A program made the translations under genes and the position numbers. The notes below the pieces were generated by a model. It saw only the letters and a program-made list of their open reading frames with translations. It ran no database searches and was not told where the DNA came from. This document shows positions 1-10,247 of a stretch of DNA of 64,000 bases, piece after piece. Every line of letters starts with the position of its first letter. Positions within the stretch are counted from its first letter, which is position 1. The stretch is from contig JBDHIK010000300.1 in NCBI GenBank assembly GCA_039587475.1, positions 1 through 64,000 on the forward strand. Direction: 5' to 3'. Source of the stretch: N074bin45 sp039587475 (GTDB taxonomy: Bacteria; Gemmatimonadota; Gemmatimonadetes; Gemmatimonadales; GWC2-71-9).

Positions 1-2197
1 CTCCCTTACCAGAATGCCGGCACCATCGTCCGCCTGACGCACGGGCACGCCGAGCATGGCTTCGCCCGGGGGGAGGATTTCTCTCCCCAGGATTTCGACG
101 ACCTGCAGGCCGCGAGCGCCACCCTGCAGCAGATGGCGAGCTATTTCTACTGGCCCGGCAGCGCCATGGTGAATCTCACCGGCGACGGTCCCCCGGTCCA
201 ACTCCAGGCGGTGCCGGTGTCGGAGAACTTCTTTCCGCTGCTCGGGGTCGGCGCCACCATGGGTCGGACGTTTTCTTCCGAGGAGATCGTCTCCGGTCAG
301 GACCGCGTGGTGGTGCTGAGCGCCGGGTTGTGGCGCCGGCAGTTCGGGAGCGATCCGGGTGCCGTCGGATCATCGATCACCCTGGGCGGAACACCGTTCA
401 CGATCATCGGCGTGATGCCGGCCAGCTTCCGCTACCCATCCGCCCGGGCCGACTTGTGGGTTCCCATGTCCTACATCACCGAGGACATGATCCCCAGTCG
501 ACGCCACATCCGCTGGCGTTCGGTCGTCGCGCGCCTGGCGCCCGAGGCCACGATCGACGTGGCCCGCGCCGATGTCGGATCGGTGCTCGAGCGTCTGGAA
601 CAGGAGTACCCCGAATCCAATGAGGCGATGACCGTCGCCGGCGTGACCTCGTTGCGGGACGACATTGCCGGCGAGGCCGGCCCGGCCCTGTGGATATTGC
701 TGGGCGCCACCGGTCTCGTGTTGCTGATCGCCTGCGCCAACGTCGGCAACCTGTTGCTGGCTCGCGCCACGGGACGAGGGCGGGAAATCGCGGTGCGTAT
801 CTCCATGGGTGCCAAGCGGGGACGGCTCATCCGACAACTGATGACCGAGAGTCTGGTGCTGGCGCTCCTGGGGGGAGCCGCGGGCATCGTGCTGGCCATC
901 GTCGGGGTGGACGTCCTCCTGGCGATGAGCGCCGGAAACATCCCGGAGTCGGAGCAGATTCGCTTCGATGGTCGCTTGGCACTGTTCGCCCTGGTCGTCA
1001 CGACCATCACGGGACTGGTCTTCGGCCTGTTCCCCGCCTGGCGCGCCGCCCGGGTCGAGCCCCAGGCGATGCTCAAGGAAGGAGCCTCCGCTGCGGGGCG
1101 GGGCCGGTTCCGTGCCCAGAACGTCCTGGTCGTGGCCGAGATGGCGCTCGCGGTCATGCTGGTGAGCGGGGCCGGTCTGATGATCAGGAGTTTCTGGCAG
1201 CTGACGCGGGTGGACCCCGGGTTCGACGTGCAGAGGGTGCTGACGGTGCCGCTCAAGGTAGCGATGGATGAGCTGTCTTCTGCCGAAGTCCCCTACCGGC
1301 AACAGGAATACATCGAGGCCATCGCCGCCCTCCCCGGAGTAGTCGCCGTCGGGGGCAGCAAACAGACTCCCCTCCAGGGCGGGGGCGAGCCGTACGTATT
1401 CCGTTTCGTCGACGACAACGGCGAGACACGTCGCGCCGACCCGGAATCGGGTCTTCACGCTCGAGGACACGCGCCACGTGATCCTGAACGAAGCGATGGC
1501 CCTGCAGCTGTGGGGCCGCGTCGACGTCGTCGGGGAACGCATGACACTGGGGTCGACCGAGACGGAGATCATCGGCGTGGTCGCCGACGTACACAATGAC
1601 GGAATCGCCGAGCGCGCCCGCTCGGCCATGTACGCGCTGCCCTACGCCTTTCCAAGGACGTCGGTGACCCTCTTCATCCGGACCACGGGGAATCCGCTTG
1701 CCGCGGCTGCTGACGTGCGGAGGGCCGTCTGGTCGGTGGACCCCAATCAGCCGCTGGGCGCGTTCGCCACGCTGAACCAGGTCGTCGCCGACGACATCGC
1801 CACACCGAGATTCTTCACGACCCTGCTCCTGGTGTTCGCAGGCGTGGCCCTGGCCCTCGCCGCCCTGGGGATCTACGGGGTCGTCTCCTACTCGGTGGGC
1901 CGGCGCACCAGTGAGATGGGGTTGCGGATGGCGCTTGGCGCCCGCAGCGGCAACCTGCTGCGTCTGGTGCTGCGCCACTCGATGGCGCTGTCGGTGGGAG
2001 GCCTGGCCTTGGGCATTCTTGGCGCCCTGGTTCTCAGTCGTGTCCTGGCCAGCCAGTTGTACGGGGTGAGCGTCTGGGATCCGACGACCTACGCCGTGGT
2101 CTCGGCCGGCCTGGTGGCCGTGGCCTTCGTGGCGGGGTACCTCCCGGCGCTCAAAGCGACGAGGGTGGATCCGGTGCGGGCCCTGCGAAGCGAGTGA
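1..2197 (+). pseudogene. ADOP/FtsX-type ABC permease, 5' truncated by window, internal deletion and frameshift
   Basis: The reading frame is open from base 1 (no start in view), so the 5' part lies outside the window. The product matches the acidobacterial duplicated orphan permease family: a MacB-type periplasmic domain, then an FtsX-like membrane block (around bases 680-1060, with an ACANVGNLLLARATGR motif), a second periplasmic domain, and a second FtsX block (around 1810-2190, ending in VDPVRALRSE). Frame 1 carries the protein to about base 1440. Homology then resumes in frame 2 at RVFTLEDT (about 1448) and runs to the stop at 2197. About 20-25 residues normally found here (the SPGYF...GIPLL stretch) are missing, so this is a deletion of 3n+2 bases rather than a single-base slip. 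It could be a true pseudogene or an assembly error. The family is thought to act in macrolide/peptide export or envelope stress, but substrates are unknown. Confidence 0.8.
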
Positions 2198-2230
2198 CCG
2201 CGGCAGGTCACCCGGTCTCGAGGGCCCGCA

Positions 2231-3199
2231 TCAGAAGTAGTACCGCATGCTGATCTTCGCCGCCGTTGCGGTGACGGTCACGCCGCTGAGTGGTGCTCTC
2301 ACCATCGTCAAATCGAGCGCAATGACGAAATCGTCTCGTCCCGTGTAGGCGACGCGCAGAAGTCCCTGTTGAGAATCACCGATGTCCTCGATGGCTGCGT
2401 CCGGCGAGAACACGTTGCTGCCGGCGAGCACCACGCCGATCGGGGCATTGATCAGGGGGCCCAGATCGACGTCGGCGGCCATCGAGAGATTGCTGGATGC
2501 ACTATTGGCCTTGGACCGGTCCGCGGACTCGCCGTACGACAGGTTCCCGGTGGCCGTGACCCCGAGCCAGGCATTGGCCGCCCAGGCAAACCGGAGGCTG
2601 CTGCCGCCTCGCAGGACGGGAGTGGTCTGCACCAGGCCGACGTCGGTCGAATCGAGGACACCCTTGAGGAACTCGAGGATGTTCACGCCGGTGAGGCTGG
2701 TGTTGGCCACTTCCGCAGTGGCCGACAGGGCCACCCTGTTGGATTCCAGGAATTTAAACATCCAGCCGATCTCGTAGCCCGACGTGAGGGTCACGCCTTC
2801 GGCGAGGAGCGACCCGACGTCGTTGCCGAGGCGCCCCCTGATGTTCACCTGAACCCAGAACGACATCCACTCCTTGATCCGCTGCTGGTACTCGAAGTCC
2901 AGGATGGCGAACAGGAGGTCCCCGGTAATGGCCTGGAGGGTATCTCCGTTGGGCAACTCGAATGTGGGGAGGATCGGCAGGTCGCTTGCCTGGCCGATGC
3001 CCAGTGAGTTGCGGACGTAGCTCCGGGGGAAGGGGTCCCGCGTGAGGGGGTTGGGGGTGAACCGATGGGGCCCCAGCTTTGGTCGCAGTCCATCGGTCGA
3101 TTCGGCGGCCGTCGTGTCCGCCTGCTGGGCGCCGACGGATCCCGGCATCGCAAGCGCGGCTGCCAGTGCCACCACGGTGCCACAGGTCAGGACTCTCAT
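2231..3199 (-). CDS. Secreted protein, probable outer-membrane beta-barrel (unknown function)
   Basis: 322 residues. A Sec signal peptide ends near GSVGAQ (about residue 25). The rest is rich in alternating hydrophobic/polar stretches, and the protein ends in MRYYF, an aromatic C-terminus typical of outer-membrane barrels recognised by BamA. No named family is recognised. The start codon ATG overlaps the stop of the upstream gene (ATGA) behind a G-rich GGGGGTGA ribosome site, so the two outer-membrane-type proteins are probably translationally coupled. Confidence 0.65.
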   Translation of the reverse strand: MRVLTCGTVVALAAALAMPGSVGAQQADTTAAESTDGLRPKLGPHRFTPNPLTRDPFPRSYVRNSLGIGQASDLPILPTFELPNGDTLQAITGDLLFAILDFEYQQRIKEWMSFWVQVNIRGRLGNDVGSLLAEGVTLTSGYEIGWMFKFLESNRVALSATAEVANTSLTGVNILEFLKGVLDSTDVGLVQTTPVLRGGSSLRFAWAANAWLGVTATGNLSYGESADRSKANSASSNLSMAADVDLGPLINAPIGVVLAGSNVFSPDAAIEDIGDSQQGLLRVAYTGRDDFVIALDLTMVRAPLSGVTVTATAAKISMRYYF

Positions 3200-3861
3200 C
3201 GGTCACCCCCCAACGGCAGGAGCACGCCGGCCAGGAACTGGAAGCCGCTGGACCGGAACCGGGCCGGGAGCGACGAGGAGCCTGCGGTCGCGTCAGGGAG
3301 ATTCACGAGGCTCTGGCTGTAACGCGCCTCCAGCGTGAGCGAGGGCCGTCCGATGGGAATCAACCCACCGACGCCAAAGATGACCGCCACGTCCCAGTCC
3401 GACAGGGCCGCACTGACGTCCGTTTCGGCCGAGCCCTCGGTGAGCGTCGCCGAAGACAGGTAGCCGAAGTCCAGGCCGCTCGTGACATAGAGCCAGCCAT
3501 TGTCGGCGAGCACCTTGATGAGCACCGGCATGGACAGGTAGTCGAGGGCCACACTCCCGCTGTCCACCGGCTCGGGGTTCCCGACGTCGTAGCCCAGTTT
3601 GACCCCGCGCTGGACGAAGCCCGGCTGGAATACCAGGTGCACCGACTTGGCGACGGGAATCTCGATCACCGCTCCGGCCACGAGCCCGGTCCGGGTGCTG
3701 TAGGACACCTTGTCCGGCGAATCGCCGCTGATGCTGGAGCGGTTGAGACCGACGACGGCACCCACGGAGATCTGGGCGTTGGCGCTGCTCACCGTTCCGA
3801 CGGCGAGCAGGCCCATGACGAACGCGGTCGTTGTCACTGCCGTTCGAGGTGGGGTTGGCAA
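3196..3861 (-). CDS. PorT/OMP_b-brl-like outer-membrane protein
   Basis: 221 residues. A signal peptide ending near SSANAQ is followed by SVGAVVGLNRSSISG. That opening (glycine-rich first strand, 'G.N.S..SGD') is typical of PorT-family beta-barrel proteins (OMP_b-brl_2). Repeated amphipathic strands follow. I chose the TTG start at 3861 because it keeps an arginine before the hydrophobic core; GTG at 3837 or ATG at 3816 are alternatives. It overlaps the next gene by 4 nt. Role in the envelope is unknown. Confidence 0.6.
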   Translation of the reverse strand: MPTPPRTAVTTTAFVMGLLAVGTVSSANAQISVGAVVGLNRSSISGDSPDKVSYSTRTGLVAGAVIEIPVAKSVHLVFQPGFVQRGVKLGYDVGNPEPVDSGSVALDYLSMPVLIKVLADNGWLYVTSGLDFGYLSSATLTEGSAETDVSAALSDWDVAVIFGVGGLIPIGRPSLTLEARYSQSLVNLPDATAGSSSLPARFRSSGFQFLAGVLLPLGGDR

Positions 3862-3960
3862 ACGTGGCTCCGCGCGAGAGTGGCCGATGATTCGTCAACC
3901 ATAACAGGCAGCCGTAGAACCGCAAATATGAGGGCCGGCCGCGAATGGCGACCGTTGGGA

Positions 3961-4314
3961 TTATTCATTCTGCCGCAGGAGGAACACCGCCAGGCCGATC
4001 AACGCCGTAACACCTATTCCGATCATCATCCAGGGAACCTCGACGTTTTCGAGGGAGCCGCTCTGCGTCATGAACACGGCCACACCGGCGAGAAACGCGG
4101 CCAGACCGACGCCGACCGCGATCGCCTGGCGGTTCACTCCCGATCCGGAGGCCTTCCGCTGCACGGCCAGCTGGGCCGCCTGGCGGATCTCCGCCGAGCT
4201 GAGGTTGGGGAAGCGCTGCTCGAACTCTTCGATGGTCTTGGTCAACTCCAGGCTGAGGTCCTGCACTCGTGGGGAGGGCCGAACTGGCGTGTGGGGAACA
4301 GGAACGAATACCAT
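3961..4314 (-). CDS. Small two-TM membrane protein of unknown function
   Basis: 117 residues from the ATG at 4314, which has CGGAG about 6 bases upstream; the open frame extends further to 4437 but without support. The N-terminal half contains a soluble helix (LELTKTIEEFEQRFP and AEIRQAAQLAVQRKA). Two membrane segments follow (AIAVGVGLAAFLAGVAVF and PWMMIGIGVTALIGLAVFLL), and the protein ends in RQNE. It is divergent from the choice-of-anchor B gene. No family recognised. Confidence 0.6.
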   Translation of the reverse strand: MVFVPVPHTPVRPSPRVQDLSLELTKTIEEFEQRFPNLSSAEIRQAAQLAVQRKASGSGVNRQAIAVGVGLAAFLAGVAVFMTQSGSLENVEVPWMMIGIGVTALIGLAVFLLRQNE

Positions 4315-4471
4315 GGCGGACTCCGAGGCCGGGGCGAATCCTGAATATGGCGATGAAGCCCCTCCGGCGACTGAGATCGTGATGAAGAAAACTTCAAGGC
4401 GGTCCCGTACTGGCAGGAAAGCCTTGCGCCGGTGCACTTTCCCCCACCCACGTCACCCAGGTGGATCAGCC

Positions 4472-6859
4472 ATGATCAAGCTCGCCGTTTCCTCTCTCGT
4501 GGTCGCTGGACTGCTGGCGTCCACGTTCCAAGCCACACTCGCGCAGGACCGCTTCGGAAGCGCCGTCGGCGTCACCGGCACCGACATCGTGGTCCTGAAG
4601 CCCATGAATCTGAAGGGGCCCGCGACGCTGTACCGGTTCGGCCTCGACGGGGCAGGAAGCTGGATCGAGACGAGGCGCTTCTACCCCCAGGACGCCATTC
4701 GGACCGGGGAGGGCTTCAGCGCCTCCCTGGCCGTCAGCAGGGAGAGGGTCATGGTCGCCAGCGGGGATCCCGCGGCGACCTTCGCAGCCACGGTGCTCGA
4801 GGACGGCGCGGCCGGGTGGAGCCCGGTGGCCCGGCTCGCTCTGGTCGATCCCGACTCGATCGAGCCCAAGGAGCTGGATCTGGCCGGCATCATGAGCATC
4901 CTGCAGCCACCGCCTCGCCTGGTGGCCATGGACGGGGACTGGGCCGTGGTGACGCGCCGCGGTGGTCGTGGCTCCTCGGTGCTGGTCTTCAACCATGGGC
5001 CGGAGGGGTGGACCCGTTCCGGTGAGTTGGTCCCCGAGGGCGATGCCCCACACCGTTCCTTCGGGAGTGCTCTGGCGGTTGCCGGTGACCGGATTCTGGT
5101 GGGGAGCCCGGGTGAAGACCGCAGTGGCGCGGTGTACCTGTTCGAGCGGGACGATTCCGCCGGATGGCGCCAGGACGCCCGCCTGGTTCTCGAGACGCCG
5201 GTCCGGGGTCAGAACTTCGGCACTGCCGTGGCTTTTGATCACGAACACGTGGTGGTCGGCGCTCGAGGCGCCCGGGACGTGGCAGGCGCGGTGTATTCGT
5301 TTGCCGCTCAGGCCCAAGGGCAGTGGTTGCAGGCGGCAGTCCTGGAGGCACCTGGCAGCAGTGCGGGAGACCGCTTCGGCATGACCCTGGCGGTGTCCGA
5401 CAACGAGATGTGGGTCGGGGCCCCCAGCCATGCGGAAGGAGCGGGCCGTGTCTACCGCTTCGGTCGCACAGGTCCTGACGGTCCCTGGATGCCGCAAGGC
5501 ATTCTCGGCGAGGGAGCCGACGCGGGTGCTGGCTATGGATCGGCGCTGGCCCTCGCCGGCGGTATCGGCGTCGTCGGCAGTCCAGGTGCCCGGGGCGGTC
5601 ACGGGTCGGCGGCGGCTTATCGAAGGGTCGAGAACGGTTGGAGTGCGCCGGATTGGCTGGACGACGGTCTGCTCCTCGCTATCGTGACCGGAGCGGAGGC
5701 GAAGTGCGACGATGGCCGCGCTGCCCATTTCACATGCGACAACGTGGACCTGCTCGCCTACCTCCCCATCGAGGCGTTCGGCGGTGGTTCCGACGAGGGG
5801 GTGAGCGACCTGTGGGGCTGGACCGACCCGGAGACCGGTAAGGAGTACGTACTCGTCGGCCGGACGGGAGGCGCCGCATTCGTCGACGTCTCCGATCCCG
5901 TCGCGCCGGTCTATCTCGGTATGGTCGGCGCCAATCGGAGCGGCGCCCGGGACCTCAAGGTGTACCGCGACCACCTGTTCTTTACCGGAGACGGCGCCGG
6001 CGATCACGGACTCCTGGTGTTCGACCTCACTCGGCTTCGCACCGTGTCCAACCCGCCGGTCGACTTCGAACCGGACGCCCGGTACACCGGGATTGCCAGT
6101 GCCCACAATCTGATTCTCGACCCCGAGGCGGGCTACGCGTATCCCGTGGGCGCGAGCGGCGGGGGCCAGACTTGCGGCGGTGGCCTGCATATGGTCGACA
6201 TCCGCGATCCGGCGCAGCCAACCTTCGCGGGATGCTACACCGACACCGAGGGTCTGGTCTACGCCGGTCGGACTCATGACGGCCAGTGCGTGGTGTACCG
6301 AGGGCCGGACGAGGACCATCAGGGTCGCCAGATCTGCTTCGCCTCCAACGAGACCGCGCTCCGGATCGTGGACGTGACGGACAAGGAGAACCCCGTCCCT
6401 CTGGCCGCCGTGAGCTATCCGGGGCGCGCCTACATCCACCAGGGGTGGCTCACCGACGACCAGCAGTACTTCTACCTCAACGATGAGCTCGACGAACTGG
6501 TCGGAGTCACGGACCGCACCAGAACCATGATTCTGGATGTCGCCGATCTCGACGACCCGGTGGTGGTGGGGGAGTACCGCGGCACGACGTCCGCCAGTGA
6601 CCACAACCTGTACATCAAGGGTGACCGGATGTATCAGGCCAACTACCGGGCCGGTCTCCAGGTCATCGACATCAGTGATCGGGACCATCCGGTCGAAATT
6701 GGTCGCTTCGACACCTCGCCCTACCCGGATGGGGATGCCCCAGGGTTCAGTGGAGCCTGGACGGCCTACCCGTTCTTCGAGAGTGGTATCGTGGTGGTTT
6801 CGAGCCGGGCGGAGGGCCTGTTCGTGGTCAAACCGAGGCAACCGGCGCTGGTTCCCTAG
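4472..6859 (+). CDS. Choice-of-anchor B family secreted protein with FG-GAP and LVIVD-type repeats
   Basis: 795 residues. The ATG at 4472 follows AGGTGG at 7 bases and begins a signal peptide (MIKLAVSSLVVAGLLAST...ATLAQ). The first ~370 residues hold repeated FG-GAP-like beta-propeller motifs (for example FGSALAVAGDRILVGSPGEDRSGAVYLF). The C-terminal half matches the choice-of-anchor B region: LLAYLPIEAFGG, VSDLWGWTDPETGKEYVLVG, and repeated 'VDVSDPVAPVYLG' and 'IDISDRDHPVEIGRF' units. It ends in SGIVVVSSRAEGLFVVKPR. These are extracellular proteins often seen in marine and soil bacteria. Their function is unknown, and here no separate sorting tail follows the domain. Confidence 0.85.
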   Translation: MIKLAVSSLVVAGLLASTFQATLAQDRFGSAVGVTGTDIVVLKPMNLKGPATLYRFGLDGAGSWIETRRFYPQDAIRTGEGFSASLAVSRERVMVASGDPAATFAATVLEDGAAGWSPVARLALVDPDSIEPKELDLAGIMSILQPPPRLVAMDGDWAVVTRRGGRGSSVLVFNHGPEGWTRSGELVPEGDAPHRSFGSALAVAGDRILVGSPGEDRSGAVYLFERDDSAGWRQDARLVLETPVRGQNFGTAVAFDHEHVVVGARGARDVAGAVYSFAAQAQGQWLQAAVLEAPGSSAGDRFGMTLAVSDNEMWVGAPSHAEGAGRVYRFGRTGPDGPWMPQGILGEGADAGAGYGSALALAGGIGVVGSPGARGGHGSAAAYRRVENGWSAPDWLDDGLLLAIVTGAEAKCDDGRAAHFTCDNVDLLAYLPIEAFGGGSDEGVSDLWGWTDPETGKEYVLVGRTGGAAFVDVSDPVAPVYLGMVGANRSGARDLKVYRDHLFFTGDGAGDHGLLVFDLTRLRTVSNPPVDFEPDARYTGIASAHNLILDPEAGYAYPVGASGGGQTCGGGLHMVDIRDPAQPTFAGCYTDTEGLVYAGRTHDGQCVVYRGPDEDHQGRQICFASNETALRIVDVTDKENPVPLAAVSYPGRAYIHQGWLTDDQQYFYLNDELDELVGVTDRTRTMILDVADLDDPVVVGEYRGTTSASDHNLYIKGDRMYQANYRAGLQVIDISDRDHPVEIGRFDTSPYPDGDAPGFSGAWTAYPFFESGIVVVSSRAEGLFVVKPRQPALVP

Positions 6860-6867
6860 CGGGCGTG

Positions 6868-6888
6868 CTCCCCGGCCCCGGCCGGGAG
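6868..6888. terminator. Possible bidirectional terminator hairpin
   Basis: GC-rich inverted repeat (arms CTCCC-CGG and CCG-GGAG, one bulge) in the 30-base gap between two converging genes. There is no clear T-run on either side, so this is tentative. Confidence 0.3.
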
Positions 6889-6889
6889 A

Positions 6890-8284
6890 CTAGTTGACGG
6901 GGAGGCCGCTGGGGACCGACTGGGGAATATCGGCCTCGAGGTTCCTGGCTGCCGGGTCGGTCAGCGCCCGGAGGAAGGCCACAAGGTCCCTCACGTCAGC
7001 CTCCGTCAGGGCCAGCGGTTGGGCGACGCGGGGGTCGAGCGTGGCGCGGATGGCGTCGGTGACAACGGCGCTGCTCTGGTGAGTTGCCGCCAGGGCCGGC
7101 GTCAATTGCGAAGCGTCATAATCGACCAGAGACTGGGGAACGTTGACGTAGTGCCGAACCGCAGCATCCAGCGTCGTATACGCTCCATTGTGCATCCACG
7201 GGCCGGTGAGTTCCACGTTGCGGAGCGGAGGCGTGCGGAAGGCGAATCGGTCGGTCGCATTCGCGGTTATCCGCTCCCGGCCGAAGTCCAGTGGGGCTTC
7301 AGGATTCTTGCCCGGACCGATGGCCGGGATGCCGATGTTGGCGAACTCCATGTCGGTGAGGTGGGGGCCGGAATGGCACTGGACACAACCCGCATCGCCG
7401 ATGACCCCGAAGAAGAGCTGGGCGCCCCGCTTGGCCGGCGTGTCCAAGGCATGGTCGTCGCCGGCAAGGTAGCGATCGAACGGGGATCCAGCGGAGTGCC
7501 ACGTCGCCGCCTCGAACGCCGCGATGGCGTTGGCCGCGTGGGCAATGCCCGGCGCGGTGTTGCCCAGGGCAGGAAACGCCTCGCGAAACAGGGTGACGTA
7601 CTCCGGGATTGCCAGCAACCGGTCCATGATTGCTTGCCACAGGCCGATGAAATCGCTGTTGGGCACCATGGCCAATTCGTTGGGCGCCCCTCGCACGTCC
7701 ACATCACCGGGCAGGCCCTTCATCTCCAACGGGCTCCCCACTGGAAAAAGGGCTTGGGCGGCGAGGGGTCCTGAAAGACCCGTGGGAAGCAGCGCCCCTA
7801 CCGTAGAGACCAGTGAGCCGTCGGGCTCCCGATGGATACTCCCATCCCAGAACATGGTCGTAAACTCCGGGGCTCCCCGGTTGAACAATTCCGGGGTGTG
7901 GCGCGGGACGAATCCCCGGCCGGGTCCGGGGTGCCGACCCGCCCCCTGACCGATCCCCCCGGTGCCGACCGAGATGGACAGCGGTTCCGAGGTCGCGCTG
8001 CTGGGCGAGTGGCAGGTGCCGCAGGAGATGTCCCGGTTGCCGCTCAGTTCCTTGTCGAACATGAGAGCCTGACCAAGCCGGAGGAGCTCGGGACTGGCCA
8101 CCGGACGGGCGCCGAGCGGCGCTACCCCGAACATCCGCAGCGCATCACGCAATTGCTGGTCGGCAAGGGTGGGGCCGGTCGCCTCGCCGCGGCACCCGAC
8201 AAGGACGACCATGAGGCCGGCAACGATGGCGGGTGCGGCCCTCCGCTCGGGGGCGGCACACCGGGAGGCTTGCTTCGATATCAC
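6890..8284 (-). CDS. Di-haem cytochrome c peroxidase / MauG-family lipoprotein
   Basis: 464 residues from the GTG at 8284, which follows AGGAAAGGGA. From there the protein has a positively charged start, a hydrophobic segment and a lipobox LVGC (Cys31), so a periplasm-facing lipoprotein is likely. Two c-type haem sites are present: CGTCH at 88-92 and CVQCH at 300-304, the arrangement of bacterial di-haem peroxidases and MauG relatives. Motifs such as TPELFNRG, FWDG and 'FRTPPLRNVELTGPWMHNGA' near the C-terminus are typical. The likely role is periplasmic H2O2 reduction or oxidation of an unknown partner. The longer open frame to 8464 has no signal logic and overlaps the upstream gene, so I rejected it. 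Confidence 0.85.
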   Translation of the reverse strand: MISKQASRCAAPERRAAPAIVAGLMVVLVGCRGEATGPTLADQQLRDALRMFGVAPLGARPVASPELLRLGQALMFDKELSGNRDISCGTCHSPSSATSEPLSISVGTGGIGQGAGRHPGPGRGFVPRHTPELFNRGAPEFTTMFWDGSIHREPDGSLVSTVGALLPTGLSGPLAAQALFPVGSPLEMKGLPGDVDVRGAPNELAMVPNSDFIGLWQAIMDRLLAIPEYVTLFREAFPALGNTAPGIAHAANAIAAFEAATWHSAGSPFDRYLAGDDHALDTPAKRGAQLFFGVIGDAGCVQCHSGPHLTDMEFANIGIPAIGPGKNPEAPLDFGRERITANATDRFAFRTPPLRNVELTGPWMHNGAYTTLDAAVRHYVNVPQSLVDYDASQLTPALAATHQSSAVVTDAIRATLDPRVAQPLALTEADVRDLVAFLRALTDPAARNLEADIPQSVPSGLPVN

Positions 8285-8402
8285 GGAACCACAGTCCCTT
8301 TCCTGCTCGAAAATCGGTCCGACGTCACCTGAAGAAGATAGCCGCGTCCTAGTGCCGACGCGGGAGATCCCCGCCGGTGCCACCCGGCCGCGTCCGCCTC
8401 GG

Positions 8403-10247
8403 TCAGGCCGTACCGGCCCCGGCGTTCGTGACCTCGACCTCACGTCGCAGGTAGGGTCTGGCAATGCCGTCGGCCTCGAGCTGGTCCGTGATGAGCCGGG
8501 ACACTTCCCAATAGACGGTCCAGTAATCCTCGGTGTTAACCCACGGTCGGACGAGGAAGTGCACCGCCGAATCCGTCAGATCGTTGACGTCGATCTGCGG
8601 TGGTGGATCCTCGAGGACCAGGGGATGGGCGTTCAGCACCGTGCGAAACGAAACTTCAGCTTGAGCCGTCTGACTCCGGTCCCCGATTTCGAACGTGAGG
8701 TCGACGCGCCGGATGGGCTCGGCCGTCTTGTTGCGGATGACGTTGCTCCACACCTGGCGGTTGGGCACGATGAGCCGCTCGTGATCGAACGTGAGGATGG
8801 TGGTCGACACCAACGTCAGGTTCTTGACCGTGCCGGCGACGCCAGCGGCCTCGATGACGTCCCCGACATCGAATGGACGGTAGATGAGGATCATCATGCC
8901 GGAAGCGAAGTTCGACAGCGAGTCCTGCAGGGCGAAACCGACGATGAAACCGGCGACTCCGAGGCCTGCCAGAACCGGGCCCACATGGATGCCCAGTTGC
9001 GAAAGGCCGATGAGGATGCCCAACAGGAACACCAGGTTGGCCGACAGCGTCGCGACCATCTGCTTGAGGAGTGCGGGGACCCGGGTGTCATCGCGGTGGA
9101 CCGCTGTGGTGACCACCTTCCGCGTAAGACGCGCCAGCAACCGGAACACGAACACGATCAGGACGAAGATCAGGAAGTTGAACACCATCTGCGGCGCGTT
9201 GGCGGCGATCCAATTCGTGATCGAGTCCCAGGCTTGCTGCAGCAAGCCGGTCGCCACCGTAATGTTCAGGACGTCTGTGGTCACGCGGCCGGTCGCTCTG
9301 ATCAGCAGTTGCTTCTGTTCGGCTGCGTCGATGGCGCGTCGGTCCATACCGGCCACGATCGATGTCAACGACGTCGTGGCCGCGTTCAGGCGCTCCTGTG
9401 CCGCCGCCGATTCGAGCCGGATACTGGCCGCTTCGACTTCGTCCGTGACGTCGTTGAGTCGGTCGCCGAGACCTGCCACCACCCGGAGCGTGACGTCGAT
9501 TTCGCCGGTCAGCCGGTCACTCCGCTGGCGCAGCAACGGATCGAGGTAGGCGTAGTCCGCCGTGGCGTCGACCTCGAGTGCCGTCTTGAGGTCGGCGATA
9601 TTGATGAGAGCGATCAGGTTCTCATCGTATTCCCGTCCGGCCTGCGCCAGGTCGCGCTCGAAGGACAGAAGGCGGTCGGCCGGGACGGTGTCCCGGTTGG
9701 CGCGCATGTCCAGAATACGAGCGCCGATGGCGTCCAACTCGTCGCGAACCATGTTCCGGGCATCGTCCAGAATGATCACGGTCGTCGTGCGCGGGCCGGT
9801 CGCGTCGAGTCCGGCGTCCTCCATCTCCAGGATCACCGAGGTCAGTTGGCCCAACCGTGGACGTACTGCAGCAGCGCGTCGTTCAATCTGGCCGTCCACG
9901 ACCAGACGCTCATCCCCTTCGGACACGGAGTACTGGACCAGCAGGCTCTCGATCTCGGCCCACATCGCCGAAACGTCCGCGGTCAGCGAGTCAGCGCGAG
10001 CGAGGAGCGCGGTGTTTCGCACGTCGACCGAGTCTTGGATTTGCCGCAACGAATCCTGGATTCGCTGCAACGAGTCCTGGCCCTGTTGGAGCGTGTCCGC
10101 GGCGACAGGATCGGTGGCGGTTGAGTCTGCGGTCGAGTCGCTCTGTGCCGCCGCGCCTCCGGGGTGCGCGGCGCGACTCACCAGGAGGAACAGCGCAATC
10201 AGGGACGAACGTCGCAGTCGTCGGGCGAGGGTGATCGGGTGCGGCAT
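8403..10247 (-). CDS. MscS-family mechanosensitive channel with periplasmic coiled-coil N-domain
   Basis: 614 residues from the ATG at 10247. The signal peptide (MPHPITLARRLRRSSLIALFLL...GGAAAQ) is followed by a long helical periplasmic region of about 280 residues, beginning with Asp/Ser/Thr- and Gln-rich repeats (DSLQRIQDSLRQIQDS). Then come several transmembrane helices and an MscS core: VGFALQDSLSNFASGMMILI, YRPFDVGDVIEAAGVAGTV and IVPNRQVWSNVIRN. The soluble C-terminal domain follows. The layout is close to large MscK/YbiO-type channels. It probably acts in release of osmolytes on hypo-osmotic shock. It lies 118 bases upstream of the peroxidase on the same strand. Confidence 0.88.
   Translation of the reverse strand: MPHPITLARRLRRSSLIALFLLVSRAAHPGGAAAQSDSTADSTATDPVAADTLQQGQDSLQRIQDSLRQIQDSVDVRNTALLARADSLTADVSAMWAEIESLLVQYSVSEGDERLVVDGQIERRAAAVRPRLGQLTSVILEMEDAGLDATGPRTTTVIILDDARNMVRDELDAIGARILDMRANRDTVPADRLLSFERDLAQAGREYDENLIALINIADLKTALEVDATADYAYLDPLLRQRSDRLTGEIDVTLRVVAGLGDRLNDVTDEVEAASIRLESAAAQERLNAATTSLTSIVAGMDRRAIDAAEQKQLLIRATGRVTTDVLNITVATGLLQQAWDSITNWIAANAPQMVFNFLIFVLIVFVFRLLARLTRKVVTTAVHRDDTRVPALLKQMVATLSANLVFLLGILIGLSQLGIHVGPVLAGLGVAGFIVGFALQDSLSNFASGMMILIYRPFDVGDVIEAAGVAGTVKNLTLVSTTILTFDHERLIVPNRQVWSNVIRNKTAEPIRRVDLTFEIGDRSQTAQAEVSFRTVLNAHPLVLEDPPPQIDVNDLTDSAVHFLVRPWVNTEDYWTVYWEVSRLITDQLEADGIARPYLRREVEVTNAGAGTA

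Noticed and set aside
8285..8464. Upstream extension of the di-haem peroxidase
   Set aside because: Arg/Gly-rich, overlaps the channel gene end, and destroys the lipoprotein signal logic that begins at 8284.
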